The notes beneath the pieces are model-generated. The model saw nothing but the letters and a program-made list of their open reading frames with translations, ran no database searches and was not told the origin of the DNA. Below, one piece after another: positions 39,069 through 47,901 of a stretch of 64,000 nt of DNA. This stretch comes from Candidatus Geothermocultor quzhuomuensis (GTDB lineage: Bacteria; Actinomycetota; Aquicultoria; Geothermocultorales; Geothermocultoraceae), in contig JACVJC010000009.1 of NCBI GenBank assembly GCA_015711795.1, positions 1 through 64,000 of the forward strand. Direction: 5' to 3'. The stretch's first letter is position 1. The number at the start of each line of letters is the position of its first letter. Both the position numbers and the translations under genes were made by a program.

Positions 39069-40142
39069 ATGAAGGTTGGAGTGGCTAATTTACCTCTACA
39101 TTATGGAAAAGCCCCAAGATGGCTTTTTGAGCGAATGAAAATTCTTTCTCGGGAGCTAACTTTAGCCATAGTTTCTCAATTTGGCCCTGATGAAATGCTC
39201 AAAAAAATGGCTGACCCATTTTGGTTTCAAGCTTTTGGTTGCGTTTTAGGATTTGATTGGCATTCATCTGGTTTAACTACAACTGTTTGCGGTGCTCTTA
39301 AAGAAGGGCTAAAAGAAATAAGAAAAGATCTAGGCTTCTTTGTCTGCGGAGGTAAAGGGGAAACTGCTCTTTCGACCCCTCAAGAAATTAAAACTGCCAT
39401 TGAAAACTTTTCTCTTCCCTTAAAAATTGAAAATCTCACCTCTGCCAGCCGAATGAGTGCTAAAGTTGATAATACCGCACTTCAAGATGGTTATAATCTC
39501 TATCATCACACCTTTCTTTTTACCTCTAATGGCTCCTGGGTTGTTATCCAGCAAGGTATGAATACCAAAACAAGATGGGCACGGCGTTACCACTGGCTCT
39601 CAAGTAATCTTCAAAGCTTTGTCTGTGAACCCCATTATGCCATTTGTTCTGATTTTCAAGGTAAAACTTTAAATATGGTTGCCCTTGAAAGCGAAAATTC
39701 AAGGAAAGCCTCAGTTCTCTTATCAAGGGAGAAACCTGAAAAAATTATCAAAGAAATTAAAAAGGTTCAAACCTTAAACCTTCCCCGTCATCATGCCATT
39801 TTTTTTAAAAATCTCAAAAAAGAAAGCTTAAAAAAGGTTCTCTTAAAAACATATGAAGAAGTGCCAGAAAACTTTGAAAGTCTTTTGAAGATTAAGGGTG
39901 TTGGAACGAAAACAATTAGGGCTCTGGCACTTTTAGCTGAACTTATTTATGGTGTCACTCCTAGCACCAAGGACCCAGCAAAATATTCCTTCGCTCATGG
40001 GGGGAAAGATGGTTATCCCTATCCCCTTGATAAAAAATGTTATGACCAAACAATTGAGATTTTCAAAATAGCTTTACAAGAAGCCAAAATAGGCCGAAAT
40101 GAAAAGTTAGCTGCCATAAAAAGGCTATCAAATTATTACTAA
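39069..40142 (+). CDS. DUF763 family protein
   Basis: The 357-residue protein belongs to DUF763 (COG1415), a family of archaea and some thermophilic or anaerobic bacteria with no proven function. Typical segments are GVANLPLHYGKAPRWLFERM, LGFDWHSSGLTTTVCGALKE, LGFFVCGGKGETALSTPQEI, LYHHTFLFTSNGSWVVIQQG, TARRYHW-like TRWARRYHWLSSN and LPRHHAIFF. A helix-hairpin-helix-like stretch (LLKIKGVGTKTIRALALLAE, about 275-295) and KDPAKYSFAHGGKDGYPYP follow, which suggests nucleic-acid binding. The gene stands alone. Confidence 0.85.
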   Translation: MKVGVANLPLHYGKAPRWLFERMKILSRELTLAIVSQFGPDEMLKKMADPFWFQAFGCVLGFDWHSSGLTTTVCGALKEGLKEIRKDLGFFVCGGKGETALSTPQEIKTAIENFSLPLKIENLTSASRMSAKVDNTALQDGYNLYHHTFLFTSNGSWVVIQQGMNTKTRWARRYHWLSSNLQSFVCEPHYAICSDFQGKTLNMVALESENSRKASVLLSREKPEKIIKEIKKVQTLNLPRHHAIFFKNLKKESLKKVLLKTYEEVPENFESLLKIKGVGTKTIRALALLAELIYGVTPSTKDPAKYSFAHGGKDGYPYPLDKKCYDQTIEIFKIALQEAKIGRNEKLAAIKRLSNYY

Positions 40143-40231
40143 TAAATCTTCTTCCCCCTTGTCTCAAAGGTTCATAAAGAATTTTTTTCAATTCTTTTCA
40201 ATCTAAAGCTTTAAATTTTCTAAAATTTTTC

Positions 40232-40260
40232 TTTACAAATAAAAATAATTTTAGTATAAA
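40232..40260 (+). promoter_or_regulatory. Promoter of the ferredoxin gene
   Basis: TTTACA (40232-40237), 17-base spacer, TATAAA (40255-40260), 31 bases before the ATG. Good sigma-70-type match. Confidence 0.6.
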
Positions 40261-40291
40261 TTACAGGAAAACTTTTTGAGGAGGGAAGCAA

Positions 40292-40477
40292 ATGCCAAGA
40301 CCCATCATTGATGTTGAAGAATGTTCTGGGTGCGGGATATGTATTGATGTTTGCCCCAATGGGGTTCTTGATTTAGCAAACGACGTTGCTGTTGTAGCTA
40401 ATGAAGATGAATGCGATGGCTGCGGGACATGCGCAGAAGAATGCCCAATGGGTTGTATCGAGATAGAAGAAGATTAA
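40292..40477 (+). CDS. 2[4Fe-4S] ferredoxin
   Basis: A 61-residue ferredoxin with two cluster motifs: CSGCGICIDVCP (residues about 11-22) and CDGCGTCAEECP (about 43-54). It has the short acidic form used as a low-potential electron carrier by anaerobes, for example with radical SAM enzymes or pyruvate:ferredoxin oxidoreductase. GAGGAGG precedes the ATG and a promoter lies just upstream, so it is a single-gene unit. Confidence 0.95.
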   Translation: MPRPIIDVEECSGCGICIDVCPNGVLDLANDVAVVANEDECDGCGTCAEECPMGCIEIEED

Positions 40478-40531
40478 AGAGAAAGGTTATATAGTTATAA
40501 TGAGAAAAAACTCTACCTAAATAAATTGGGG

Positions 40532-41185
40532 TTAATTGCGTTTAGAATGAAAAATTTGACTTAGCTTTTTTAAATCTTCCCAAAATCTTCTTTTTAAATC
40601 GTTATTTTGAAGAGCTACATCTGGATTAAGAGTCGTTAAAATCTTTAAATCTGGACGGTAGTTAATTATTTTCTCTTTAATCTCTTTTTCTTTAGTAGAA
40701 ATTTTAAAGATATTTTCAACAGCTTCCAATGCATCAAAACCCATAATTACAATTATCTGAGGGTTAACGATTAATAACTCAGCTCTAAGATAAATAAGGC
40801 AATTTGTCGCTTCTTGCTTATTCTTTTCAGCAAAAAAACACTTAATTATGTTGGTGCTATAAAAGTTACTTAAAGCTATACTTAATTGCTTAAAGGCTTT
40901 ATTCAAAGCTTTTCCAGTCTCGCCACTAAAAGCAATGCCTGTTTTTTTCTCCTCCTCATTCGGGGCTTTCTTTAAAAGAAAAATGGGAGCTAAGGGGTTT
41001 CCACTTCCAATTACTTTTCTCCCCTGACCACAAATTTTACACTCTTCAATCTCTTGATTAAGGAAGTTAATTTCGCTAAATACCTTTTTAGTAAGAAAAT
41101 TAAAAATCTTTTCCTCTTTTTCCATTTCCTTGATGCTTTGAATGGGAAAAAGTTCCAGATTTTTATTATTATATATTATTATCAA
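40532..41185 (-). CDS. Divergent uracil-DNA glycosylase (family 4/5-like)
   Basis: The 217-residue product resembles Fe-S uracil-DNA glycosylases: CKICGQGRKVIGSGNPLAPI (first two cluster cysteines and start of motif A), GIAFSGETGKALNKAF, STNIIKCFFAEKN (the NxxKC motif), TNCLIYLRAELLIVNPQIIV (third cysteine) and TLNPDVALQNNDLKRRFWED in place of the usual HPS/AxLR region. Motif A reads LLKKAPNEEE instead of VGEAPG, and the HPS-like His is Asn, so activity on uracil is uncertain. The start is unclear; MEKEEKIFNFL further in is an alternative. Confidence 0.65.
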   Translation of the reverse strand: MIIIYNNKNLELFPIQSIKEMEKEEKIFNFLTKKVFSEINFLNQEIEECKICGQGRKVIGSGNPLAPIFLLKKAPNEEEKKTGIAFSGETGKALNKAFKQLSIALSNFYSTNIIKCFFAEKNKQEATNCLIYLRAELLIVNPQIIVIMGFDALEAVENIFKISTKEKEIKEKIINYRPDLKILTTLNPDVALQNNDLKRRFWEDLKKLSQIFHSKRN

Positions 41186-41530
41186 TTTTAGAGTTTTAAA
41201 AGTAAAATGTTTTTGTATTTAGGAGAAGTTTTAAAAAATTTATTGATAATCATACTGATTCCTTTATAAAGTGAGATTTAAATTGCATCTTTTCATTTAC
41301 ACCCTAAAAACCGCTAAAGAATCTCAAGAAATTGAGTGAAAACCTAAAAAAAATATTAAAAGATCTAGTTTAAGTTGAAAGTTAAAAAGATAATGTCAAA
41401 AAAGAGTCAAATGATATAAATATGCTCCACCTCAAGAAATTCTGGCTAATAAATTCCTCACTAAAGTCTAGGGGAAAAAGTTTCTAAAATTGACTAAAAT
41501 CTTCAAAAAAGAAACAAAATTTTAAATAGT
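41186..41530. other. AT-rich intergenic stretch, nothing recognised
   Basis: Some 345 bases between the glycosylase start and the end of the penicillin-binding protein gene. No open frame with an RBS, no hairpin with T-run and no repeat family member was seen. Confidence 0.5.
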
Positions 41531-43516
41531 TCAATGTAAATTACAAAAATTTTTTGGGGCTAAATCTTTTCTAATATAAATTTCAATTGGATGAGGGCAT
41601 CTCGGATTAGCCAAAGCCTGGGTCTCAGAACATATTTTGACAAAAACATAATCTTCTGAAGCAAAATGGGAAGGAGGGACATCTTTAAGAACTTCTTTCA
41701 TATAGCGTGCCCAAATTTGAGCCGGGAAAGTTCCTCCAGCAACTTGAATGCCATGAACATTTTTCATTTCAATCTCTCCCTGAGGATAACCAACCCAAAC
41801 ACAAGTGACTAGCTCAGGGGTATAACCTACAAACCAAGCATCTCGATAACCTTGAGAAGTACCAGTTTTACCTGCCGCATCTCGCCCAATATTTGCTTTA
41901 AAACCTGTACCCTTAGTTATTACATCTTTTAAAATCTGAGTCACGGAAAGAGCAATACTTGGTTCAATTACCTCCCTCCCTTGAGGAATATTCTTCAAAA
42001 GAAGAGCGCCCTTTTTAGAGAAGACACAAGTGATACCAATTGGAGGATAATAAGTACCCATGCTAGCTAAAGTACCATAAGCAGAAGCCATTTCCAAAGG
42101 AGAAACCCCTTGAGTTATCCCTCCAAGTGCAATAGCAGGCTGATTAGATAAAGGCGAAACAATACCCATTCTTTTTGCCATTTTTGCAACATTTTCTGGT
42201 CCCACTTTCATGACTAAACGAGCAAAAACAGCATTTACTGAATGAATAGTCGCCTCCCGAAGAGTCATTGGAGGGCCTCCACTACCTTCAAGATAATTTT
42301 CAACATGCCAAACTTCACCTTTAGGAAGGGGAATATCAACAGGTGAAGAAAGAAAAGTTGTCTCTGGTGAAATACCTTTATCTAAAGCTGCTACTAAGAG
42401 AAAAGTTTTAAAGGCAGAGCCGGGCTGCCTTTTCCCATAAGCAGGGAGATTAAATTGAAGGGTATTATAATCAGTTGAAGAAGCCATCACCTTAATATAT
42501 CCAGTTAAGGGGTCAATTGTTACCAAAACAGTAGCTGGGTCAGTGGATTGATTTAATTCTTCCTTAACTACCCTATCAGCTACTCGTTGCATCCAAGGCT
42601 CAAGAGTTGAATAAACTTTTAAGCTTCCTTTATAAACCAAATCAGGTCCAAATTTTCTGATTAACTCTTGCCTAACGTAATCGACAAAATAAGGAGCAAA
42701 TTGAGGCTTCTTTTTAAGTTTAGCTAGTTTTAATGGTTTAGCCATAGCAATTGAAGCTTCTTCAAGAGCTAAATAGCCTTGCTGATACATCTTTTTTAAA
42801 ACAAGATTCCTTCTCTTTTTTGCCCGAACAGGATGAGCGAAAGGATAAAAATAGTTTGGAGAACGGATTAACCCAGCTAATAGTGCTGATTCTTCTAGGC
42901 TCAAATCCTTAGTAGTTTTATTAAAATAACCTTTGGCTGCCGCTTCAATCCCATAAAAGTTGCTGCCAAAGTAAGCAAGATTGAGATATCTCTCAAGAAT
43001 TTTCTCTTTCGGTAAAACTTTTTCAATTTGATACGCTAAGATTCCTTCTCTCAGTTTAAAAAAGAAATTATCGCTTTTTTCCCCAAAAACACTTTTAACA
43101 TATCGTTGAGTGATTGTACTAATCCCTTCTTTTTTTTCTTTCCTTTCTTTTTTTTGACAACTAGCAAATAAAAATCTAATTATTCCTTTAAAATCAACCC
43201 CTCGATGCTCATAAAATCTCTCATCTTCGATAGCAACAACAGCATGTTTAAGATAAAGAGGAATTTGACTTTCCTCAACATAACGACTCTCAGGTGAAAT
43301 CGAAAATACAGCTAAAAGACTTCCATCAGCTGCATAAATACGAGAACCAGCTATTTTGAGAGAATTCAACTTTTTGGAAAGGTCTGGAGGGAAAAGCTCC
43401 TTTACTGCTATTTCCCCCGCAAAGAAAAGGAGAAACAAAAAAAGAAACACTATTAGGAAAATTAAAAGAAATTGAATTAATTGAATTACCCGTAGTTTCC
43501 AAGATAAATTTTTCAT
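41531..43516 (-). CDS. Class A penicillin-binding protein (PBP1A-type)
   Basis: Bifunctional peptidoglycan synthase, 661 residues. After an N-terminal anchor (IQFLLIFLIVFLFLFLLFF) comes the glycosyltransferase domain with the catalytic Glu (HAVVAIEDERFYEHRGVDFK), LPKEKILERYLNLAYFGSNF and LEESALLAGLIRSPNYFYPF. The transpeptidase domain has SxxK in KRQPGSAFKTFLLVAALDKG, SxN in SVNAVFARL and KTGTSQGYRDAWFVGYTPEL. It ends shortly after the KTG box without PASTA repeats. It sits behind two small envelope genes on the same strand. Confidence 0.95.
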   Translation of the reverse strand: MKNLSWKLRVIQLIQFLLIFLIVFLFLFLLFFAGEIAVKELFPPDLSKKLNSLKIAGSRIYAADGSLLAVFSISPESRYVEESQIPLYLKHAVVAIEDERFYEHRGVDFKGIIRFLFASCQKKERKEKKEGISTITQRYVKSVFGEKSDNFFFKLREGILAYQIEKVLPKEKILERYLNLAYFGSNFYGIEAAAKGYFNKTTKDLSLEESALLAGLIRSPNYFYPFAHPVRAKKRRNLVLKKMYQQGYLALEEASIAMAKPLKLAKLKKKPQFAPYFVDYVRQELIRKFGPDLVYKGSLKVYSTLEPWMQRVADRVVKEELNQSTDPATVLVTIDPLTGYIKVMASSTDYNTLQFNLPAYGKRQPGSAFKTFLLVAALDKGISPETTFLSSPVDIPLPKGEVWHVENYLEGSGGPPMTLREATIHSVNAVFARLVMKVGPENVAKMAKRMGIVSPLSNQPAIALGGITQGVSPLEMASAYGTLASMGTYYPPIGITCVFSKKGALLLKNIPQGREVIEPSIALSVTQILKDVITKGTGFKANIGRDAAGKTGTSQGYRDAWFVGYTPELVTCVWVGYPQGEIEMKNVHGIQVAGGTFPAQIWARYMKEVLKDVPPSHFASEDYVFVKICSETQALANPRCPHPIEIYIRKDLAPKNFCNLH

Positions 43517-43530
43517 TAAGGCTTCTCCTT

Positions 43531-44001
43531 TTATCTTAAGGAAATAATGTCAAGAATTCGCCATCCCTCCTTTTCCTTAACTAAAATGAAAATTGAACGA
43601 GTAATCTTACCATCCTTTCTCCTGACATAACTTTTTATTATCGCTGTATTTTTATAAACGTCAAACTGAGGAAAATCCCATTTAACAATCGGTCCGTGAT
43701 TCTTCTTTATTTTCTTAAGGGAAAGCAAAATATCTCTCCGAAGCTGACTAGGGATAATTTTTTTTCTTGAAAACCATTCATCGGAATAAAGCTTAAGCAA
43801 GGTCACAACATTTTCATTTTGGTAAGCTTTTATATATGTTTCCATCACTTTCTCCGGAGTTGAAAAGAGCCCAAGATTATTTGGTTTTTCTTCAAGAGGG
43901 CGCAGTTGAGGAGAAGGGTGAGAATAAAAAAACCAGCCTAAAAAACCAGAAAAAATTAAAATTAAAATTAAAAAAAGATAAAACCAGAGTTTCTTTTCCA
44001 A
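43531..44001 (-). CDS. Membrane-anchored NTF2-like protein
   Basis: The 156-residue product has one N-terminal helix (FYLFLILILIFSGFLGWFFY) and an outside domain of the NTF2/SnoaL-like type: TPEKVMETYIKAYQNENVVT, a helix, and strands TAIIKSYVRRKDGK, RSIFILVKEKEGWRILDI. Such domains are often found in accessory envelope proteins and also in penicillin-binding protein extensions. It is 14 bases from the penicillin-binding protein gene, suggesting joint expression. Specific function unknown. Confidence 0.65.
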   Translation of the reverse strand: MEKKLWFYLFLILILIFSGFLGWFFYSHPSPQLRPLEEKPNNLGLFSTPEKVMETYIKAYQNENVVTLLKLYSDEWFSRKKIIPSQLRRDILLSLKKIKKNHGPIVKWDFPQFDVYKNTAIIKSYVRRKDGKITRSIFILVKEKEGWRILDIISLR

Positions 44002-44014
44002 AAATCTCCTCTTC

Positions 44015-44422
44015 CTATCTTGGGCAAGAAAATGGTATCGAAAAATAAAGTCTTCTCAACCAGTACTTTGAAGGATTATCAACCTCATATAAGTTTATTT
44101 TGTCTTCAACCTTAACATAATAAATCGACCAGTGCCCATTACGTTTTCTAATGTCAAAGCTAAGGAGAAATGCGTAGTTGGTTGTGATTAAATCAGCATA
44201 AACAAAAGCTTGTTGGTTAATTTCATCAAGGGAAGCATCACGAATGTACCAGCTTTCTACTTTCCCTGCTTCACCCAAATTGCCTTGTTTTTTCTTCTCC
44301 TCCATATAAGATTGAACAATCTTTTTCATCTTTAAAGTCTTGTCTTTAGCACAGCCAAGGGGGGAAAGAGTAATTAAAAGTAAAAAAATAATTGTAGCTA
44401 AAATTAAAAACAAATTTCTCAC
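44015..44422 (-). CDS. Predicted lipoprotein, unknown function
   Basis: The 135-residue product has a signal peptide with lipobox (LLLITLSPLGC) and a small outside domain (GEAGKVESWYIRDASLDEIN, YAFLLSFDIRKRNGHWSIYY). It is the first of three genes leading to the penicillin-binding protein and ends 14 bases before the NTF2-like gene. The strand pattern is NTF2-like in part, but this is weak. Confidence 0.6.
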   Translation of the reverse strand: MRNLFLILATIIFLLLITLSPLGCAKDKTLKMKKIVQSYMEEKKKQGNLGEAGKVESWYIRDASLDEINQQAFVYADLITTNYAFLLSFDIRKRNGHWSIYYVKVEDKINLYEVDNPSKYWLRRLYFSIPFSCPR

Positions 44423-44561
44423 TTCTCCTCCTTAATTTTAATTTATTTTACAAAATGATAAAAAAGAAATTTAAGCCTCATTGTAAACTTTTTTACCTTC
44501 AAAGGTAGTGAATTAACTATCACCAACCAACTTTTCAGCTGATTTATTTTAACAAATTTGA

Positions 44562-44567
44562 TATAAT
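44562..44567 (+). promoter_or_regulatory. Possible -10 element of the AsnC-domain gene
   Basis: A perfect TATAAT lies 43 bases before the ATG; the -35 region (CTGATT at 17-base spacing) is poor. Confidence 0.4.
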
Positions 44568-44609
44568 GAGTGATAAACAATATGATAAAAAACTTAAAAA
44601 GGAGGGAAA

Positions 44610-44843
44610 ATGGCTCAAGCTTATATTCTTATTACAGCTGAAGCAAGCAGAGTAAAAAGTGTTGTCGATGAAGTAAGGTTGATTCAGGGAGTTAAGACAG
44701 CTTCTGCGATTACAGGACCATTTGACGCTATTGCTTTGGTAGAAGGGAACGACTTAAAAGAAATAGGCGAAATGGTTGTAGCGAGGATTCAAAAGATCGA
44801 TGGTGTTTCTCGAACTCTCACTTGTTTTGTTGTTGAGTTTTAG
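44610..44843 (+). CDS. Lrp/AsnC ligand-binding (RAM) domain protein
   Basis: The 77-residue protein is a stand-alone Lrp/AsnC effector domain: AQAYILITAEASRVKSVVDE, IQGVKTASAITGPFDAIALV and IGEMVVARIQKIDGVSRTLT. It lacks the DNA-binding half. Such domains form rings and bind amino acids or act as small modulators. It is preceded by AAGGAGGG and followed by the folate gene 64 bases later. Confidence 0.92.
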   Translation: MAQAYILITAEASRVKSVVDEVRLIQGVKTASAITGPFDAIALVEGNDLKEIGEMVVARIQKIDGVSRTLTCFVVEF

Positions 44844-44907
44844 CTAGCTCTAAAATTTTTTTCAATTAAACAAGTTAAATAAGATTTTCTTTTTTCCAAA
44901 TTATCGA

Positions 44908-45483
44908 ATGAAAGAATCTCCAAAAAATAAACTTAGGTTAAAAGTCCTTAAGTTAAGGGATAGTCTTAGCGAAAAGGAAAGAGAAAAAAAATCAAATCAA
45001 ATAAAAAATTTCCTCTTCTCCTTACCCCAATTTAAAAAGGCAAAAACTATCCTTTTTTATTTTGACTTTAGAAGTGAAGTTAAAACAAAAAAAATGATTG
45101 AGGAAGCATTAAAAAAGGGGAAAAGGATTCTCCTACCGACTACTAGAAAGGAATCAAAAAAACTCGAAATTTCCCTGATTAAAAACTTATCTCATCTGAA
45201 ACCGGGAGCTTACGGAATTATGGAGCCGACAGGAGAAGATAATAATACCATTTCAGGAAAAATGGTTGATCTTGTAATCGTTCCTGGTTGCGCTTTTGAT
45301 AAAAACGGTTTTCGACTAGGCTATGGAGGAGGCTATTACGATAAACTTTTAGCCACTTTAAAAGGAAAAATTCCTTTAGTTGGTTTAGCCTTTGAATGTC
45401 AAATAGTAAGAAAAATTCCGCGAAAATCACATGATATTCCCGTAGACATGATTATCACTGAAAAAAGGGTAATCTGTTCTTAA
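44908..45483 (+). CDS. 5-formyltetrahydrofolate cyclo-ligase
   Basis: Converts 5-formyl-THF to 5,10-methenyl-THF with ATP. The 191-residue protein has the family segments KNKLRLKVLKLRDSLSEKER, TILFYFDFRSEVKTKKMIEE, VDLVIVPGCAFDKNGFRLGY and GGGYYDKLLATLKGKIPLVG with the final IPVDMIITEK. Normal length. Its stop overlaps by a few bases the stop of the cytochrome gene on the opposite strand. Confidence 0.95.
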   Translation: MKESPKNKLRLKVLKLRDSLSEKEREKKSNQIKNFLFSLPQFKKAKTILFYFDFRSEVKTKKMIEEALKKGKRILLPTTRKESKKLEISLIKNLSHLKPGAYGIMEPTGEDNNTISGKMVDLVIVPGCAFDKNGFRLGYGGGYYDKLLATLKGKIPLVGLAFECQIVRKIPRKSHDIPVDMIITEKRVICS

Positions 45484-46418
45484 ATCTTTTCTCCAACGTG
45501 ACAAGAAGCACAATGCTTTTTGCCATGGCACTCGTAACAAGGAGCAATTCCCTGAGACTTAGCGACATTGGGATGAATCTTTAACCAATTACTGGGATGA
45601 ACTGGTTTGCCTGATTTACCATGACATTTTAGACAGTAACTAGCTCCATGACAAACAATACAAGCCTCCTTTGTTATCCGAGCTAAATTTTTATGTTTAA
45701 AGTTCCAAACTTCGGTGTGGGAAGGTGGTCTTTTCTGGTGACATTCGAAACAAAATTCTCGCGGCTTGGCATGGCAGCGAAAGCACCCTCTTTGGTCTCT
45801 TAGAGCCACCATTCCATGTTGCTCGCTCCAAAGAGGATTGAAGTGATTAGATGGAGGGGCTTTTTCTGAGTGGCAAATCTCACATTTATCAGTCACTTCT
45901 TTGCCCCGAAATTTTTTCCCATGGCAGTTATAACAGGTTTCCATAACTGGGGCATTTTTTCTTCCCCCCTTACCATGAACAAGATTTTTATGACAGTCAA
46001 GGCAGATAACTCCTTCAATTTGAGCATGCTTAGCATGTGGAATAATCAAATCTCCTCTTGGTGTAACTTTTCTTTCAAGAACATGACAATTGGTACAAAT
46101 TTGAGAAGGAAGGCGATAAATCCTCTTTTTTAACTTGCCTGTCGTGTAATAAGTAACAAAGTTTTTTAAGGAAGAAAATCGGTAAAGAATCATGTTTTTA
46201 AAACCTAATCGAGTGTGACACTGAAGGCAGCTAATATCAGAGTGAGTTGATTTTTGCCAGGAAAGATAATAAGGCTTTATAATATGGCAAGATTTACACA
46301 TTAATGAGCTAGAAATATAAGAATTAATTCCCCAAAGTAATAGAACAACTAGGATGAGAATGCCTAAAGCTTCAAGCCAAAAAAGAGGTGTTTTAAACCT
46401 GCTAAAATCTAATGGCAT
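45480..46418 (-). CDS. NapC-like multihaem cytochrome c, 12 haem sites
   Basis: The 312-residue protein has one N-terminal membrane helix (ALGILILVVLLLWGINSYIS) and twelve CXXCH motifs: CKSCH, CLQCH, CTNCH, CLDCH, CYNCH, CEICH, CFRCH, CFECH, CIVCH, CLKCH, CYECH, CASCH. The first part (KPYYLSWQKSTHSDISCLQC) matches the NapC/NrfH/NirT fold, and the middle has the GDLIIPHAKHAQIEGVICLD segment shared with its two paralogues. It probably moves electrons from quinol across the membrane face. Compared with the paralogues it has two extra haems at the C-terminus (APCYECHGKKHCASCH). Last gene of the cytochrome unit; SD GGTGATAG before ATG. Confidence 0.93.
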   Translation of the reverse strand: MPLDFSRFKTPLFWLEALGILILVVLLLWGINSYISSSLMCKSCHIIKPYYLSWQKSTHSDISCLQCHTRLGFKNMILYRFSSLKNFVTYYTTGKLKKRIYRLPSQICTNCHVLERKVTPRGDLIIPHAKHAQIEGVICLDCHKNLVHGKGGRKNAPVMETCYNCHGKKFRGKEVTDKCEICHSEKAPPSNHFNPLWSEQHGMVALRDQRGCFRCHAKPREFCFECHQKRPPSHTEVWNFKHKNLARITKEACIVCHGASYCLKCHGKSGKPVHPSNWLKIHPNVAKSQGIAPCYECHGKKHCASCHVGEKI

Positions 46419-46442
46419 TCTATCACCTAATTGTGGGGAAAG

Positions 46443-46970
46443 TTATATTTTGGCAAAATGCTTAATTCTTACAAAATAAAACTTTTCGCCTTTTTGTGTC
46501 TTCCCTTCTTCGATATCAACTTCGGTGCGGATATCTTCTTTTTCATAGCCAATCAAAGCACCAGGAAGCCCTTTAAGGGAGCTATCCAACTTCCTAGTTA
46601 AAGTCCAGCCAGCAGCTTTTAACTTTTCTTCATAAAAGGAGACAATCTCATTGATATCTCCAGTCGAAACATATTCTACTGTGCCATAAGCTTTACCCTC
46701 TTTTTTCGTTAAATCGCTAGAGGTTCTGAAAGATTTAGGTGGTCGAGGAATATCTGGTAAATCTTCTCCAACCGCATCGGCTGTTGGTAATTGTTCAAGA
46801 GTAGCAACTACTTCTTCTAAAATTTTTTCCTGTTCAGCCATCTCTTTCTTGTCAATAGCCTCACGTCTCTTTTTCATCTCGGAAACCCCACTGCAGCCCA
46901 AAAGTGATAACAATAAAGTCGCAGTGATAAAAAGGTGAAAAAAATTCTTTAAATTTAATTTCACACCCAC
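46443..46970 (-). CDS. Lipoprotein in the multihaem cytochrome operon
   Basis: The 175-residue product has a lipoprotein signal (LFITATLLLSLLGCSG), a charged helix (KKEMAEQEKILEEVVATLEQ), a Pro-rich linker and a C-terminal alpha/beta domain with VEYVSTGDINEIVSFYEEKL and KAAGWTLTRKLDSSLKG. The latter looks like small domains described as having a 'StxxxxxxxxFYexxLkxxGW' form in secreted bacterial proteins; I know no function. It lies 16 bases after cytochrome B and 24 bases before cytochrome C, so it is likely part of the same complex or its assembly. Confidence 0.75.
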   Translation of the reverse strand: MGVKLNLKNFFHLFITATLLLSLLGCSGVSEMKKRREAIDKKEMAEQEKILEEVVATLEQLPTADAVGEDLPDIPRPPKSFRTSSDLTKKEGKAYGTVEYVSTGDINEIVSFYEEKLKAAGWTLTRKLDSSLKGLPGALIGYEKEDIRTEVDIEEGKTQKGEKFYFVRIKHFAKI

Positions 46971-46986
46971 ACCTCCTATTATCTCA

Positions 46987-47901
46987 TTACGGCATTATCC
47001 CGTGACATCGGACGCAAAAAGCAACCTGATGACAGGCTAAACAATTTTTTCTATCAGGTGAAACCTTAAACTTGTGATTGGTTCGCCAACGACCAACATG
47101 AGAAGGCGGTTTTTTCTGGTGACATTGAGCACACCAATCAGGCCGCCAAGCATGACACCGAGCACAGTTCTCCGTTTTTGACCTTGCTCCATGAACCTTA
47201 AACCAATCAGCTGCTTTATGTGAAGCTGGATAAGCTTTCTCAGTGTGACAAGCATCACACTTGTTAGTTGCCTTTTTCCCATCGTGACACTCATAGCAAG
47301 TTTCCATCGGAACCAAGCTTGCCTTAACTCCCTTTGGACGATGATGAACAAGATTAGTATGGCACTTAATACAAAGCACTCCTTGGAGCTTAACATGAAG
47401 AGGATGAGGGATAATCAAATCCCCTGCTGTAGAAACCCTTTTTTCAGCAATGTGGCATTGAAGACAAATCTCATTGAGGGGTTTACTCGTTCCAATTTGC
47501 CCTTTCCCAGTAACAAAGTAAAGAATAATATTTTTGGTCGTTGCTACTCTTTGGACAACCATTTCCCAAAAGCCGGGCTTAAAATGGCAGGTAACACAAC
47601 CTATTTCAGCATGAGTAGAGGTAGACCAGTCATCAAAATAAGGTTTCATGACATGGCAAGTTTTACAAAAAGAAGGAGAGGTAGTATAAGCAATTCCCCC
47701 AACTAAAATGAGAACTGAAAATAAAAAGATAACACCAGTTAAGATAATAATTTTGTAGCTCTCTTTAATCTTGTCCACTATTTTCTTGGGATAGTGTTTC
47801 CCTTGTAAGCTTAAAAGATACCTCTTTTCATACTCTTCCTTTAAAAGTCTCAAATTTTCTTTTAAATTTCCCATCTCAACCAACCCTCTTTTCTTAATCA
47901 T
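46987..47901 (-). CDS. NapC-like multihaem cytochrome c, 10 haem sites
   Basis: The 304-residue protein has a longer cytoplasmic N-terminus, one membrane helix (IIILTGVIFLFSVLILVGGI) and ten CXXCH motifs: CKTCH, CVTCH, CLQCH, CIKCH, CYECH, CDACH, CARCH, CAQCH, CLACH, CVRCH. The first is CKTCHVM, i.e. CxxCHxM, the form in which NrfH uses methionine as haem ligand. KPYFDDWSTSTHAEIGCVTC and GDLIIPHPLHVKLQGVLCIK match the two neighbours. Its ATG overlaps the end of the preceding cytochrome gene by 8 bases, so the two are translationally coupled. Confidence 0.93.
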   Translation of the reverse strand: MIKKRGLVEMGNLKENLRLLKEEYEKRYLLSLQGKHYPKKIVDKIKESYKIIILTGVIFLFSVLILVGGIAYTTSPSFCKTCHVMKPYFDDWSTSTHAEIGCVTCHFKPGFWEMVVQRVATTKNIILYFVTGKGQIGTSKPLNEICLQCHIAEKRVSTAGDLIIPHPLHVKLQGVLCIKCHTNLVHHRPKGVKASLVPMETCYECHDGKKATNKCDACHTEKAYPASHKAADWFKVHGARSKTENCARCHAWRPDWCAQCHQKKPPSHVGRWRTNHKFKVSPDRKNCLACHQVAFCVRCHGIMP

